Shown here piece by piece: positions 32,063 to 44,204 of a stretch of 64,000 bases of DNA. Position numbers and translations under genes: made by a program. Under the pieces are notes generated by a model. It did no database searches. It was not told the DNA's origin and saw nothing but the letters and a program-made list of their open reading frames with translations. The DNA is from Hormiphora californensis (Eukaryota > Ctenophora > Tentaculata > Cydippida > Pleurobrachiidae), in assembly GCA_020137815.1 (NCBI GenBank), contig CM035353.1:5088733-5152732 (forward strand). Direction: 5' to 3'. Position 1 is the first letter of the stretch; each line of letters begins with the position of its first letter.

Positions 32063-35000
32063 TCAGTCCTTCAGAAGATTATGACTACCGACGGCAGATT
32101 TGAAGAACTGCTCTTTCCAACAAAGGAGAGCGTGTAACTGCATGGGGTGTTTCCTAGTGGTGATACCCCATTCCCGGGTTAGGGGCGAGTTTGGCATTAT
32201 CATTATCACCGAGTCTGTCGTTTCTGAAATGAAATACAAGTTGTACTATTGAACTATCGAGTTTTACTACATATTGAGTTGTACTAAGCATGATTATATA
32301 AAACACACTATTTTCAACCGAAATAGAACACAAATTATACGACAATGTTTCTCTTTCCGGTTGAATAAACGAGGGTCTACTATTGTCCAACACACATTAT
32401 ATTTAGTCTCGTGTATACATAATATGATAGTATAATGTATGTTTCCTTCTGTGGTGGCAATACTGACGTGACATGTGAGTTACAATGATAGAACCCAACA
32501 ATGTTATACCTGCAACTGCGATGAGGTGTTTTGCCAGGAGGAAGGTCTGTAGGTGCGTGCAATTATCATAGATATCATTTATTGGCCGGACCTCACTGTA
32601 AACAATGAACTGCCCATTCGCACGGAGCGGTCTATCGTTTAGACTAAATACGGGCGATGTTGAATACTTGAGCCGCTTGTATATTGTCTAAGAGAAGAGT
32701 GGGTATATTTGTTATGTCTTATTTTCGGGGTGCGGTGGTGTAGAGGGTCGAGCAAGGGGATATTAGGGGGGTAGCTAAATCATATTTCTACTGTGTGAAG
32801 ACAATCAAACACAACTAAATATATATTTTGTCGTTTACCTGTGCATATTTGATTGGCATATTCTTTGTGAGATCAATGACCGTGTCAAGAGGTGGTAACT
32901 TTATATTGCAGTGTATCGCCAACTCAATCTGCAAAGAGAAACAGGGGTTACAATTTAACCTAACAGGGGTTACAACTCAATCTAACAGGGGTTACAACTC
33001 AATCTAACAGGGGTTACAACTCAATCTAACTGGGGTTACAACTCAATCTAACAGGGGTTACAACTCAATCTAACAGGGGTTACAACTCATGTTGGAACTA
33101 TAGCTCCCCCATTTTGTGTTTCAGGAAATTACCTGGCTGAGGAATTTCCCCCTTGAAACCAGGGTACATTTTGAAGTATAGTTGCCCCGGGAACTGATCT
33201 TGCCAATAAAATGTGACGGCTTCTTGTAACTGAATATCTCCAATGTCTCATGAACTGGCGGGTATATTGACTGGGGCAAGATGTCTTTCTGTCTCAGTCC
33301 CAGGTTATCAAACTTTATCGGTTGGAGAAAGTTACAGGGATAATAGTGGTCACGTGAGTTTATTTTCAGGGAGACGAATGTTTCGTGTAGCTTTTCCTTC
33401 TTCTTCCGGGCATGGTATGACATCACCTGAAGCGTGTTTTACTGTTGAGACCTCATCACACTTTATAATTTAGTTATTGTACATATTGTACACAATGTAC
33501 AATGTACACACATTGTACACACATTGTACACACACATCCTACAATGTACACAGGATTGAAGACACACTGTACAGTATTATTTCTACAGATTAGTACAATG
33601 TACACTAACATTACCTTGTGCAGTGCCTCGGGTGTAATACTGGGGGTGTACCAATGGGAACTATTATACGTAACAATGGGGTACCACAGTATATCCTTCC
33701 CCTGGATCGCCAGCAGGTCACTCTTCAACTCACTGTGACTCGTCGACAACATCGGGTAGGACCGAATGAGGTCTTCCGAGGGAGCTCTCTCCATATTCTG
33801 ACACTACAATGGGGAGTTAAACAGAAGTTAAACAAGATTTAAACATGATTTAAACAGGATTTGTGAGTGATTATACGGAGGTAATTTATTATTCCAAATT
33901 AGTTGTTTTCTGAGAAAAAAAGAATACCGTTTGGAACATTCTATAATCCAAAAGACTGTCTAACCTTAGGATCATCAAGAGATAGTGGTACAGTGTTGAG
34001 GGTGGAGGGAGTGGGGAGAAGGGCAACTCTCTCTGGTTCTGGAGGCGCATCTAGTGGAACCCCATCCAACATAGCGTCCAGGTTCTCTGTGTTGGACCGG
34101 GCATGGGGCAGGTCAGACAACGACCTGTACGAAAAGTTAGAGCATATAATCTGAGATAGATATTCGATAATTGACAATATTTTGTCATATAATTCATAAT
34201 AATATATAACTTATTATTGGATGATGAAATAGTTTTCCCCGTTATACCTCATAACGGGGGCGGTGGGGGCAGCTCGGTCCCTGCTCCCTTCCTCAGGTCG
34301 GGTTTTGACCTCAATTACAGCATATGGAACAACCTGCAGAAAGTAAAGGCACTAAGTACAAACTAAAGAGTCCCATACATTCAACTATAGAGGGCGCCAA
34401 AAACCCGATAGTGCTCGATCAATGAGTGAGAGCTGGTTCATACATGTCCCATACATTCAATTAAACAAATCTATGTTGCTGAATCATCTAACTCACATTT
34501 AGGGGCATGGATGTCTGATACAGTTAGGATGGCCCCCTCCCTCCCCCAATCTCACTCACATTGAGATATAACACTGACCTGTCGTGGTATATTGACTATC
34601 TCCAAATTATTATCAAACTCGTACATGTAGTACCGTCCAGCAAAGAACGCCTCACCATGCCGCATCGTCTGGAATTGCGACGGTGTAAACTTGCTCGTGT
34701 GACAATCAAAATTAGGATCAGGCTCCAATATAGCATCCGTCTCCTTGTGTACGGCAACATTTTTAACTCTCCCCCGGATAACTTTGAGTATCACAATGAA
34801 TCCTGTGTAATCCGTGTTTAACCAGTCGTGGTATTTCTTAAGAGTGTCCACGAACCGGTTCACATAGACTCCCATGTTACAGTCACCCAGGTGGTTTCCA
34901 TTAAACAGGTGCCCAGTTTTCAGCCCAAATCGACAAATGTTTAGAGCAATTCGGAAGTCTTTACACAAACTGAACCCGTATGTTTCACGCAGTTCAGCGG

Positions 35001-35253
35001 ATTGTCTGCCATCATCTTTCATTTCCTGGCGTTTCTTGGCAAATGACGCATTTAACCGGTCATTGTTTATCATCCACATGTTCTCTAGAGTCAACCTCTC
35101 AGCGTTACGAGGCAACCGAAAGTTATGTTTCATAATACTTGATAGGGTCTCCCATTCTCTGCTACCCTTTTCAACTTTGGTGTTGAACTGGACACTTGAA
35201 GTTCGATTCTTCTTAGGGATAACAAACGATCTTTCATCTGGCATGACCTTCAA
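32063..35253 (-). CDS. TASOR/TEX15-family protein with pseudo-PARP (DUF3715) domain
   Basis: Eight exons in phase with GT-AG borders: 35253-34579, 34333-34248, 34124-33965, 33803-33615, 33426-33133, 32928-32839, 32687-32510, 32223-32063 (stop), giving about 610 residues. Exon 1 matches the N-terminal domain shared by TASOR, TASOR2 and TEX15: GSREWETL, KKRQEMKDDGR, GLKTGHL, LGDCNMGVYVNRF, VILKVIRGRVKNV, PNFDCHTSK, GRYYMYEFD, then VVPYAVIEV from exon 2. In vertebrates TASOR scaffolds the HUSH complex that silences LINEs and other elements through H3K9me3; its PARP-like fold is inactive. This protein is far shorter than human TASOR (about 1670 residues). Exons 4-7 form a second folded region that could correspond to the SPOC-like part, but I cannot confirm that. 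TEX15-like orthology is also possible. Confidence 0.85.
32938..33085. repeat. 22-bp minisatellite in a TASOR-like intron
   Basis: Six to seven copies of a unit containing CAGGGGTTACAACTCAATCT, between exons 5 and 6. Confidence 0.9.
33480..33612. repeat. TGTACA-rich simple repeat in a TASOR-like intron
   Basis: Repeated ATTGTACACAC and ACAATGTACAC strings, self-complementary around GTAC, between exons 4 and 5. Confidence 0.85.
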
Positions 35254-37106
35254 TGGTTGTAATGTTAAGGAGATGAAATATTAATCAAATCAGACGTCGT
35301 TCCCAGCGTCCAAAACTAAATAATGTATGCTTTTTTTGCACATTTTGGACACTGTGAACCAAGCTGTGAACGACGCATGGGGGCGGTACAGCGTGTGTGG
35401 TCAATATGACAGAGTAACACTGTAACGGAGTAGAACCGGGGATAGGATTACCTGCCCATTGCGGAGGTGTTAAATTATGGTTATCCAACCCAGCCCCAGA
35501 CCGCCGTCGGTCATCGGCTGCTGAAGCGAGGGCCAGGGGGTCTGCAACGTTTTTAAAAACATGGCAAAAATAATCCAATCAACTAGCGACCACAGGTACA
35601 ATTATTTGGTGGAATGCGGAAGACATGACAATCATGAATTGAGAATTCTTTGAAAAATGCAGGCGAAAAGCGACGCGAAAATTTTGAAAAAACGATTTGG
35701 ATTGGCATACGTTGCAGGCCCCTTATAATATAATATAAGGGGCCTGGAGGGAATACCGCGCTAGGGGGGAATACATAATCAATCATATCTCCGGTTCCAG
35801 ATAAGGTACAGAAATCGTTTTGGTAGCGTTGGAAAGAGGAAGATAACAGCTTTCAAATGCAACCGGTTTCAGGTCTCTATCTTATCAGGAACAGGAGATA
35901 TGAACCAAACTCCGCAAAATCGAGTGCGGTAAAATCAAAATTTGAATGAAATTTTAAAAAAGGTGTCCCTGCAAGAATCTGTGACGTCACTTTTTGAAAA
36001 CAACCCATCTTTCAACGGCTATTGCTCAGCCTCCTTAAGTCCAATTAACTTCTCTCAAAAACAGCAAGGTAGATAATCGTCAGATCTAACAACTGCACTA
36101 TGTGGTCATGTCCGATAGGCTCGCGAGATTTAGTGATTTTGACAGAAAACGCGCAGTAGAAGCTCAATTTTGACCAAGATCCAACCTCGTTGCGCGTTTT
36201 TACGTGTAAAACCAGCGCTGACAAGTGCTTTTTTAGCATAAATGTCGCATTTAATACATGACCGCATCGGACCGGTTGCGATGGAAAGGTTGCATAGTAA
36301 TCTCTAGCCCCCTAGCTTTCTTTTGATACCAAAATTTAGGTTGCGCTTTGAACAGAAGCCAGTTTTTGGGCTATAGGACGAACTTTGATGCCGTGCTGTC
36401 CGAAACCTGCCTCACTTTCAGCTAAGTTATGGGTAGCAAAATGATCTTTAGACGATTACCTACAACTGCTACACAATTTCCAGGGTGTTTGACAGCACAC
36501 GCAAGCATGCACGCTCCCTGAAAGCGCCTAACAAAATCGCGCAAAACCCCTCAATACGGAGGATTCCTATCGGACAAATGCGCGTTTTGACCACATAGTG
36601 AACTGGTGAAAGAATCAAGTCAAACGGACTTCAGGAGCCAAAGTTATAAGCACCGCCGTTTTTTCGACCGCAAAGTTATCTTCGACCCAGCCGGGATCAG
36701 GCCAAACGCGCGCGCGGCATTCCCTCCAGTCCCCTCGTTGCGGGGGTGCGCGCATGAGGGGGCTGCAGCGCATTCCAACGATTTGGATATTTTTTAAAAA
36801 TTTGACCCGGTTTTGACGACTGAGCTAATAGGACCGCGCGCACTGGGGTCCAGTTTTTGCGCGCGCGTCGTCATATTGCAGCGAAAAGTAAAATAACTCG
36901 GTGCCTACCACCACGGTACTGTCAGAATTTTCAATTTATTATATCGAAATTAACTCATTTAAAAAATTCTGATCCGTCTGTAGAAGTCTGAAATGGCACA
37001 GAGCAGTGTAAGATATTATCCGAGATAGGTCAGAGGTCTGAAAATGAACTGTCAGAGCATTGGCCTGAGCGCACGAGAACTTGACATGTTCCTTGTCTGT
37101 TTGGGC
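35254..37106. other. Intergenic repeats, no gene recognised
   Basis: 35770-35900 is a diverged relative of the 15.6-16.1 kb foldback arm (ATATCTCCGGTTCC, CTTATCAGGAACAGG). From about 36000 the sequence is rich in CGCGCG and lacks long frames. The region lies between the divergent 5' end of the TASOR-like gene and the LE-domain gene; its length suggests transposon insertions. Confidence 0.55.
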
Positions 37107-38353
37107 ACGTCGCGCCCTCTTTTTCGCGCGCGATTTTTCGCGAACCCCTCACACAGAGGGCACAGTCACGACTAGAGCACTCGGAAAGTCCTTAGCTTTG
37201 CTAAACGGCGCTAGTTAGCGCTTTAATTTTTGGTTTTTCTGATCGGCACTATCTCAAACTGGTGCAACGTATTTGTCTCGATCTATAACTCTCAAAAACA
37301 GTGGCGTAATCGCCGATTTCTGTATACAGTTTTTTGGCGATTACGAAAGATTGAGGCATCTGACAAACACAAAATTCTGGATTTATAAACTTCAGACAAT
37401 TTGCCACCTTCCTACCAAAGGATTTTGTCTGGGGACTTCTGGCCTTTGATTGACAGCCAATTAAAAATATTTGTCCTGAATTTAGTGGGGCTTAGTGTGG
37501 CTAAACCATGGCCCTATGCATAACCATCTTTTTTTTGCAGGTAGAGGTCACCTAGAACTGGTGCAACGTGTAGGTGGCCAGGTCTGAAACGATTTCTAGG
37601 CTGAGGAATCGACTCTTTAACTTTTGAGTTGAAAAACAGGTTTTGGGACAAAATGGACACTTTTCCTTGTCAAATTTGAGAACTCTTGACATTTTCTGAC
37701 TTGTTTTGATACGTTTTAATGAAATATTGTGTTTAAATAGCCTCTAATCACTTAATTAAGTGTGTTGCACGCGCAAATATAAAGCCGCGCCTATTTTTTG
37801 AAAACATTGCGCGCGTTTTGAAATTTAAAAAAATCTTTGCTGATTTTTTTGGCAGAAGCAAACTCTCAAACAAACTTTCCACTTTCCACTTTGAAAAGCG
37901 CTGCCATATCCCGGGCCAGCAACGTTTGCCAACTTTCCACTCAAACCACAGAAAGATGAGGTAAATAAAGGGCGGGATTATAATCTGGGTGCCTTGCAGC
38001 CTGTTTACAGGTGCACGCTACCAAAATATAGTACACTTGGACCGACTTTTTCAAAGTTCAAACACGCAACCACATGGCCGATTTGAGTAAACTAAACGGC
38101 ATCTGATAGAGATTCGATAGAGCTAACCTACCCTAACTGGCTAACCGTAACCCTAACCCGTCGGGCGCGCCCAAAACGACGAATCGTTGGTAATGGAAGG
38201 CACCCAGATTTTAACGCCGGCTGTAAAGGAAGACAAAGCTAAGCTATGACTTAACATCGCGTAACTAAAACAACTAGCGAATTTGGCTGCGAAGCAGCCC
38301 CTCCACAGGGTGTGAGGGTTTCGCGAAAAAAGAGGGCGCGACGTGCCCAAATT
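37107..38353. mobile_element. About 1.25-kb sequence bounded by ~45-bp inverted repeats
   Basis: GGGCACGTCGCGCCCTCTTT followed by TTCGCG and AACCCCTCACAC at the left (37107-~37155) is inverted at the right (38308-38353: GTGTGAGGGTTTCGCG, then AAAAAAGAGGGCGCGACGTG CCC). The interior is noncoding. Just inside the right end, GGCTGCGAAGCAGCC is shared with the hairpin chain at 42.2 kb. Confidence 0.6.
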
Positions 38354-38475
38354 ATTGTGTGGCTAGAGTTCAACTATTTCCTTCAATACATACATGATAC
38401 ATCACTACCAGTACCTATCTACTACTTTACCTAACCCCTCCCTTACCACATTACTAACCACATCACCACTCCCAG

Positions 38476-39231
38476 GTGTGTACTGCGACCAGTGTATGGA
38501 TGGCTACTACTACAGCGGTTCTGAATGTGTGCCGTGTGAGTGTGTCCCCATTGGTAGTGCCTCGGAGGTATGCAACAAGCGAACTGGGCAGTGCCCCTGT
38601 ACCGGATCTGGGTACCTGGACCCCCGGACTTGTTACAGCTGCCCAAGTGGTACCTACCAGAGGAGCGGCAGGTGTATCGGTACGTGTTAACTATGGAGAG
38701 CTCCACACCTCGTTCGGCAAGATCAGATCTGTGCTCCTCTCAATGAGAGTCTCATTCTAAATCCTCTCAATTCTACAGACTGCAATTCTAGATCCCCCAC
38801 TCTCATTTTATTATCCCAATCCCCCACTCTCATCTCTACAGATTTCAATTCTAATGCCCCCTCTCATTTCATTATCCTAATTCCCCCACTCCCATCTCTA
38901 CAAATTGCAATTCCCCCACTCTCACCTCTACAGATTGCAACTGTGGTGCGGGAGCGGTGGATGGGGAGTGTGACAACAGGGGAAGGTGCACGTGCGCTCC
39001 AAATGTCCAGGGTACACGGTGTGACAGATGTAGAGAGGGGACGTGGGGTATCAGTTCCCGGGGATGCCAGGCGTGTGATTGTAACGAGTATGGAGTCATT
39101 GTAACCGAGTCAGATGATATCTGGGCTGATGATGAACGTGAGTTAATTAGTTAATTTAGTTATGTAATTACGTAATTAGTTTGTCAATTAATCCCCCTCT
39201 CCCCTCCCCTACTACACAACCCCCTCCCTTC

Positions 39232-39302
<71 letters not shown>

Positions 39303-40495
39303 TTCTCTCTCTCCCCCTCCCCTCCCCTCTCCCCTCCTAAACAACCCCCTCCATCCCCTCCCCATATAAACCCCTCCCCCTCCCCTCCTAAACAACCCCC
39401 TCCATCCCCTCCCTATATAAACCCCTCCCCTCCTCAACAACCCCCTCCTTCCCCTCCCCATATAAACCCCTCCCCCTACCCTCCTAAACAACCCCCTTCA
39501 TCGACCATCCCCTCCCCATATAAACCCCTCCCCCTCCCCTCCTCCAGCGGACATGTCGTGTGACCCCGATGACGGGCAGTGTAACTGTAAGGAACTAGAA
39601 GATGGCAGTGGGCTACAAGATAGGATCAATAGCAGACAGTGTGATGGGTGCTACTCTGATTGGTATGACAGTCTGTTTAACTATATCGATGAGGATACCT
39701 TGGAGTGTACAGGTAAAAAATGCAAGGAAATACTTTTTTACCCCAAAAACCTGCCCTATTAGATTCCCATCACTCCAACAGTTTAACTAACACATCACCC
39801 TCTCTCCCAGAGTGTCAATGTCACCCTAACACATCACCCCTCCCTCTCTCCCAGAGTGTCAATGCCACCCTCAAGGAGCGAGGAGCAGGGAGTGTCACCT
39901 TTACACGGGACAATGCGAGTGTAGGGAAGTCTACTACACCGGCATACTGTGACATACGTAAGTGGAACATTTCCCCAGCTCTCAGTTTACTTGACAAAAT
40001 ACCCCTCAGTTTCTCTATCGATCACATTCCCACATCTCTAATTCATCCCTAATTATCAGCTAAAACCCCCTTCTCCTCCAGGTACCCGCTAACCTGGTTG
40101 CCTCTGAGGTCTCCTTTAACTACGGTGCCGGAAGTGCCAGTGTTCCCCAGGGAGCCAACCTGGTTGCCATGCCTGCCGGAGGTGCCGTGCCCCGAGGTTT
40201 TGAGGCCGTCTGCTCCATCAACGGACAGCAGGTAAAGAGACACAACCTCCCCCTTGTTGAGTAAAGGGTGGACTTAGCTAGGGGTCCAAACTCTCAACAA
40301 CTCCGCAATATTATACCAACAAGTTGTTTCTATCGAGCTCTACATTTGAAGCCATTCCAAGAACTCTATTCCCCTTCCTCTCTAACTCCCCTTCCTCTCT
40401 AACTCCCCTTCCTCTCTAACTCCCCTTCTTCTCTGCAGGTTTCTGTTCCCCGAAAGCACATGAGGGCCAGTAACAGCCGACCCGGCTGTTACTAA
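38476..40495 (+). CDS. Laminin-type EGF-domain extracellular protein (fragment; 3' model uncertain)
   Basis: Exons 38476-38679, 38934-39137 and 39548-39712 join in phase and encode laminin-type EGF modules (CDQCMDGYYYSGSECVPCEC, TGQCPCTGSGYL, GRCTCAPNVQGTRCDRC, CDPDDGQCNCKE). A fourth exon from 39855 continues with CQCHPQGARSRECHLYTGQC, but a stop falls just before its donor at 39957 unless one base is extra. Its acceptor is duplicated 44 bp upstream (39810). Putative last exons are 40082-40231 and 40439-40495 (stop), read as VPANLVASEV and VSVPRKHM; their phase does not fit exon 4, so they may belong to a variant or a decayed gene. Upstream exons were not found in the repeats to the left. 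A role as matrix or receptor ectodomain is family inference. Confidence 0.65.
39236..39540. repeat. (CT)n and a ~60-bp CCCCTCC/CATATAAA minisatellite in an LE-gene intron
   Basis: A CT tract at about 39234-39312 is followed by four imperfect units containing ACAACCCCCTCCATCCCCTC and CATATAAACCCC, just before the exon at 39548. Confidence 0.85.
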
Positions 40496-41318
40496 CACCA
40501 CTCACTTGGTCGCCGCTAACGCCATGATGATGCGATCCTGCTAAACTGTCCAATTATGTCCAAAATGAGAGAGAACTGTCCATGATGATTTGCCCAATAT
40601 TTTTGTTTTCCAGAATTAAAAGACTGATATTTGCGCTTTGTGACCCCAATATATTATTTTCCACATGACCTTATCGAGAGAGAGGATCCTTTGTTAAATC
40701 CACTATTACATATGTATATTAAACGTTATAACAGATTCAGATAGTATGTGTGTGTGTGTGTATTTGATAATCATTATTTTCCTTTAATTATTTCACAATT
40801 CCTTATCCGAGATGTTTTGAACTTTGAATGGGACTGGGACAGGGAGACCGAGACGTGCCCAATTCTGGGAAGGGGGTAGCCGCCAGACCGTGTACCATTT
40901 GGGTACATTTAGGGACATTTTTCGGGAATTGTTCACATGGAGATGCCAGAATCCAGCTTCCTCCAAGTGTCATATAGCAGCCAGATGAACATCCCAAGTA
41001 TTATAATATATGTTCCTCCCAGGACCTGCAGCCGCTTCCTTTAGAAGCAATTTTGGGTCTGTCACCGAAAGGATATCGGCCGGAGACAGTACTGAAAATG
41101 GAAAGGCTTATCTTGGAGGTGTTGGACTACTCCCTGGAACCCCCCCCCCCCTGGCGACGGTTCTTCATGCCAGATACCAAAATATCATAGAACATGAAAT
41201 AGATGTCAGGCAGTCTGCTCTTTCTAGGTAAATATAATATTTTCTCAGACATATATACGATGGACTCCAATCTAGATTGGCGTCACAGTTTCATTCCATT
41301 CCTTCATCCCTCCCTCCC

Positions 41319-41397
<79 letters not shown>

Positions 41398-42243
41398 GAG
41401 AGAGATTTGGAGTAGGGGGGGAGGATTTGGGAGAGAGAATGAAAAAGAAGAGAGAAAGAGAAAAAAAAAGAAGAGAGGAGATGGGGGAATTGGAAGGGGA
41501 AAAATGGAACGTCCCCAAAACCTCCACTTCAAAATTTTCCAAACCCCCCCCCCCCCCCCATGGGTCCTGGAAACGGTCCGTTGATAATATGTTTTCCCAA
41601 ACCTAGCATAAATTTTCCTTAAAATTTTATTTTTCCAGACGTTTCTACAATCAAATTTGATGGCCTTAGCTCCGTTTAGTTCCCTTGTAAGTTCAAGGTT
41701 TTAAATCTTTATTTTGGCATTGAATTAATTAAAATTTTTTACATTTTTGCCATTTTGTCAGTTATCTTATTGGGGCCATTGTTACCCCTACAGTGTAGAT
41801 TTTTAAAATTTCCCCTATCCCCCCCTCTGTTAGGTTACGGAGATCTTTTAGGGTCACTTTTGGGAAACCCCAGTGAGGTATTTTCTCCCCCTCCCCATTT
41901 CCCACTTGTTCATTTCACAGTCAAGTTGAGGGCCTGTCCAAACCTGGGTAGGGTCCGCAGGTTTTACCGTTTTTAGTACTTCAATTTCCGTGACGAGGCT
42001 TTTGTAGTATTTTACTAGCCTTCTATCAGGTTTTCAGGGCCCCTTAGCTGCAGCAGACGCTGTGTGGGGTCCCTAGTGTGTACGGATTTTATGTGTGTAT
42101 GTACACCTAAAATAGTTCTTCCCAGTAAATTCTGCCGCCAAAATCAGGGGCGGGGCGCGCGCAATCTATAGTAAGTAGATACTCAAACTGTGAGCATTTG
42201 TTCGCGCGCATACCACGCTATGCATTTTTCTTATCATGACTAC
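40496..42243. other. Intergenic region without a gene
   Basis: Contains a short (TG)n near 40745, a (GA)n tract at about 41322-41402, C-runs (41142-41151, 41546-41559), and sequence from 41600 with no recognisable frame. CGCGCGCAATC ... GCGCGCATACCACGC near 42155-42220 resembles the end of the 15.6-kb foldback. Confidence 0.6.
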
Positions 42244-42372
42244 AGCCCCTCCCGCGGAGGGGCTGCTTCGCAGCCAACTTGTCTGTCAGCTCTCACACCG
42301 GGCCGAAGGCCCGGTGTGAGCTTACGCGAGCCCGAAGGGCGAGCGTAAGCGCTTAAGTGCCGATAGACAGAC
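42244..42372. other. Chain of perfect hairpins with a closing stem
   Basis: AGCCCCTCC/GGAGGGGCT (42244-42264) overlaps GGCTGC-TTC-GCAGCC (42261-42275). GTCTGTC (42281-42287) pairs with GACAGAC (42366-42372) and encloses two stem-loops: a 13-bp stem CTCACACCGGGCC with loop GAA (42292-42320), and GCTTACGC ... GCGTAAGC (42320-42350). The second contains tandem GA/GA mismatches and an inner GCCC-GAA-GGGC. A folded nucleic acid, or the end of a transposon, is plausible. No known RNA family is recognised. Confidence 0.6.
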
Positions 42373-42744
42373 TGCGTAGCATGGCAAGCGAGAACTGTGG
42401 TCAGAGCATTGGCCTGACAGAAAATGAAAGTTGTCTGAAAATGTCTGGAACTGGAAGTGGAATAACCTCCGTCGCGTTGTACTTCTTGAGTACTCAACAA
42501 CCGTCTGACTTTGGTCTGGAAACACCTTACTTCACGAAGCTTTTCTGAATCAGTTTTTCGAGACGAATCTAACGCAACTGGAATTAGCTTTCTATCTAAT
42601 CGGGAAGTTTGGACTTGATCCCATTCAATTTTAGTCATTTTTCGGCGCGAGCCAATCAGAGGCCTTTATTTCGAAATCCAGGTCTCTAATGAGTGCTGGG
42701 GTCGGCGGCGCCAGACAGGTCGCGTGGTACTATAGTAGTAGTCA

Positions 42745-43420
42745 CTGGTACTGGTTGGTGACATTGACACCTAGTGCGTGCGAGATCGAGCTCGCACACA
42801 GGTGTCTGCTCCGCCTCAAAAAGGGTCGTTTCTTTCAAGGGATGTTGCACGCGATCCACTGGACCGATTTGCATCCGGTTTGTCGCAAAAGACTACAAAT
42901 GATCCTAATATACTGGAAAATACCCGAGAAGTTTGTCTGTCAACAGGAAGTGGGTCAAAATTGACACTGAAGTCAAACCTATAATCTGGCTTCCGAGAGT
43001 TTCTGCACTACGCCCATGCGATTTAGAAGATATTGGGAGATATGTTGATGCAATTAGCATCAGCTATTAATGCCGGGTATTTTCCAGTACTCACATGAGT
43101 TCAACCTATCTTCTGATACCCTCAGATTCATTCTACACCGTCTGGGAGTGGTGCAAAAAGGCTCGGAAGTCAGATTATAGATTTGACTTCAGTGTCAATT
43201 TTGACCCACTTCCTGTTGACAGACAAACTTCTCGGGTATTTTCCAGTAAACTAGGACCAATTTGTAGTCTTTTGCGACAAACCGGATGCAAATCGGTCCA
43301 GTGGATCGCGTGCAACATCCCTTGAAAGAAACGACCCTTTTTGAGGCGGAGCAGACACCTGTGTGTGAGCTCAATCTTGGTCGCGCACGGTGTCTATGTC
43401 ACCAATGGTACTGGTTGCGT
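42745..43420. mobile_element. Large imperfect foldback, arms ~220 bp
   Basis: The left arm (about 42745-42980) and right arm (about 43170-43420) are inverted copies. For example, CGATCCACTGGACCGATTTG is mirrored as CAAATCGGTCCAGTGGATCG, and AAGTTTGTCTGTCAACAGGA as its inverse. The loop is about 190 bp. A related shorter inverted pair (TGACATAGACACC ... GTGCCTATGTCACC) lies at about 43896-43945. Other sequence to 44052 shows nothing coding. Confidence 0.8.
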
Positions 43421-44052
43421 TGCTAGTGTCTACGCAGTGCCTACGCAATCTGTCGTTCGACTTTGTCCTTCTATTCGGGCCGTAATTCAGAAAAGCTCTG
43501 TTGAGCAGGGGGAGGGGTTTCAAACCACAGTCAGGCCTTGGATATAATTTAGGTCCCGTAACCGCCCCGCTGCCTAAGTCGCGTTTTTATCTTCAGCACT
43601 GTACAGTGATCGATGATAAAAACGCCAGAGGTGTTGTGGTATCAAGAATGAACTTCAATTGAAAACACGTACATTGTAAGCGTACCGGTACCTTATCGGT
43701 ATCAACAAAACAGTAAAAAAATAACGAAAATATACATTTGATATTATACATTTGATATTATCTATAACACTGTAGATTCTACAGACACATCTCATACTAT
43801 ACATTCTACATATATAATACATCTATGATACACCAATACATTATGAACCACCACGTTGGATCGATCAGTGGGAGCCAGATCACAGGTCAGGGTTGGTGAC
43901 ATAGACACCTGGCGCGACCCCCGCACACGTGTGCCTATGTCACCAAAGGTCAGGGTTTTCTGAGTTTCCATCCAGTTCTAGCTCAGTTGGATCCTGTCTG
44001 ACGCCGCCAGACCCCATTTTGATTCTCTGACAGTGCGGTCACTGTCAGTCGT

Positions 44053-44155
44053 CGCCACCATGGGTTCAAACTGTCTTCTATTCCAATTCTCTGATATTGT
44101 TCACTGAACAATATCAGAGAATTGGAATAGAAGACAGTTTGTTTCCATGGTGGCG
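44053..44155. repeat. Near-perfect ~50-bp-arm palindrome
   Basis: Symmetric around position 44104 with a one-base centre. Each arm reads CGCCACCATGG, a small mismatch, then AAACTGTCTTCTATTCCAAT and TCTCTGATATTGTTCA. It lies about 50 bp past the stop of the TRP gene (which ends at 44205, minus strand). Confidence 0.9.
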
Positions 44156-44204
44156 GTACTTAATTTGTTTCAACTTGTGGTAAATTCAGTGAGAAAATGG
44201 GCTT

